A DNA stretch of 29,978 nucleotides from contig NW_004457616.1 of NCBI RefSeq assembly GCF_000313135.1, positions 37,676-67,653 on the forward strand, read 5' to 3'. A program made the position numbers and the translations under genes. Positions 29,950-29,978 of this stretch are shown one piece after another. The first letter of the stretch is position 1; every line of letters starts with the position of its first letter. The stretch is from Acanthamoeba castellanii str. Neff. Lineage: Eukaryota; Discosea; Longamoebia; Acanthamoebidae. The notes beneath the pieces were generated by a model, which worked only from the letters and a program-made list of their open reading frames with translations, made no database searches and was not told where the DNA came from.

Positions 29950-29978
29950 GGCCCCACTCGTGCGTTTCTCTCGGGCTG

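Noticed and set aside
1..29978. CRISPR arrays, bacterial operons, tRNA or rRNA genes, intact transposons
   Set aside because: Looked for on both strands; the repeats seen are simple-sequence or coding repeats, and no clover-leaf, rRNA or transposase signature was recognised.

Overview
The window looks like a piece of an Acanthamoeba-type (Amoebozoa, Discosea) nuclear genome. Coding exons are GC-rich, and genes are packed 200-470 bases apart. Nearly every gene is cut by many short GT-AG introns of about 55-150 nt, often rich in GT/CA microsatellites. The gene families also fit: RCC1, BTB, filamin, ankyrin, FYVE, CAP, and an RFX factor. All exon models were built by hand from splice signals, reading phase and family or paralogue alignment. 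In each of the six loci modelled to a stop the summed exons stay in frame. No transcript data were available.

Layout: (1) 1-6532 (+), 3' part of a large RCC1-propeller / double-BTB / filamin-repeat protein whose N-terminus lies outside the window. (2) 6997-11516 (+), a complete, shorter tandem paralogue of it (1011 aa). (3) 11992-13064, two ~0.5 kb near-identical copies flanking a 66-N assembly gap; the second copy carries exon 1 of an RFX-type transcription factor that runs to 15100 (+). (4) 15547-20397 (+), a complete 15-exon EFL1 (Ria1) ribosome-maturation GTPase (1144 aa). (5) 20624-25741 (+), a 19-exon ankyrin-repeat / coiled-coil / proline-rich protein (1123 aa). (6) 25958-26791 (-), a secreted CAP/PR-1 family protein (198 aa). 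(7) 27009-29949 (-), a low-complexity protein with a C-terminal FYVE-type zinc finger (770 aa).

The genes do not form an operon or an obvious single pathway. The first two are clearly a local duplication that later diverged. By architecture (propeller plus two BTB domains) they resemble CUL3 adaptor proteins such as LZTR1, with filamin-type Ig domains added; this role is inference. EFL1 is the housekeeping anchor (release of eIF6 from 60S subunits). RFX is of interest because Acanthamoeba has no cilia. The most unusual items are the RCC1-BTB-BTB-filamin pair with helices inserted into the Ig domains, an intronic TTTAACTCCGA-like motif recurring in introns of two neighbouring genes, the unmerged contig overlap at the gap, and a pair of AT-rich hairpins in the first intron of the FYVE gene.
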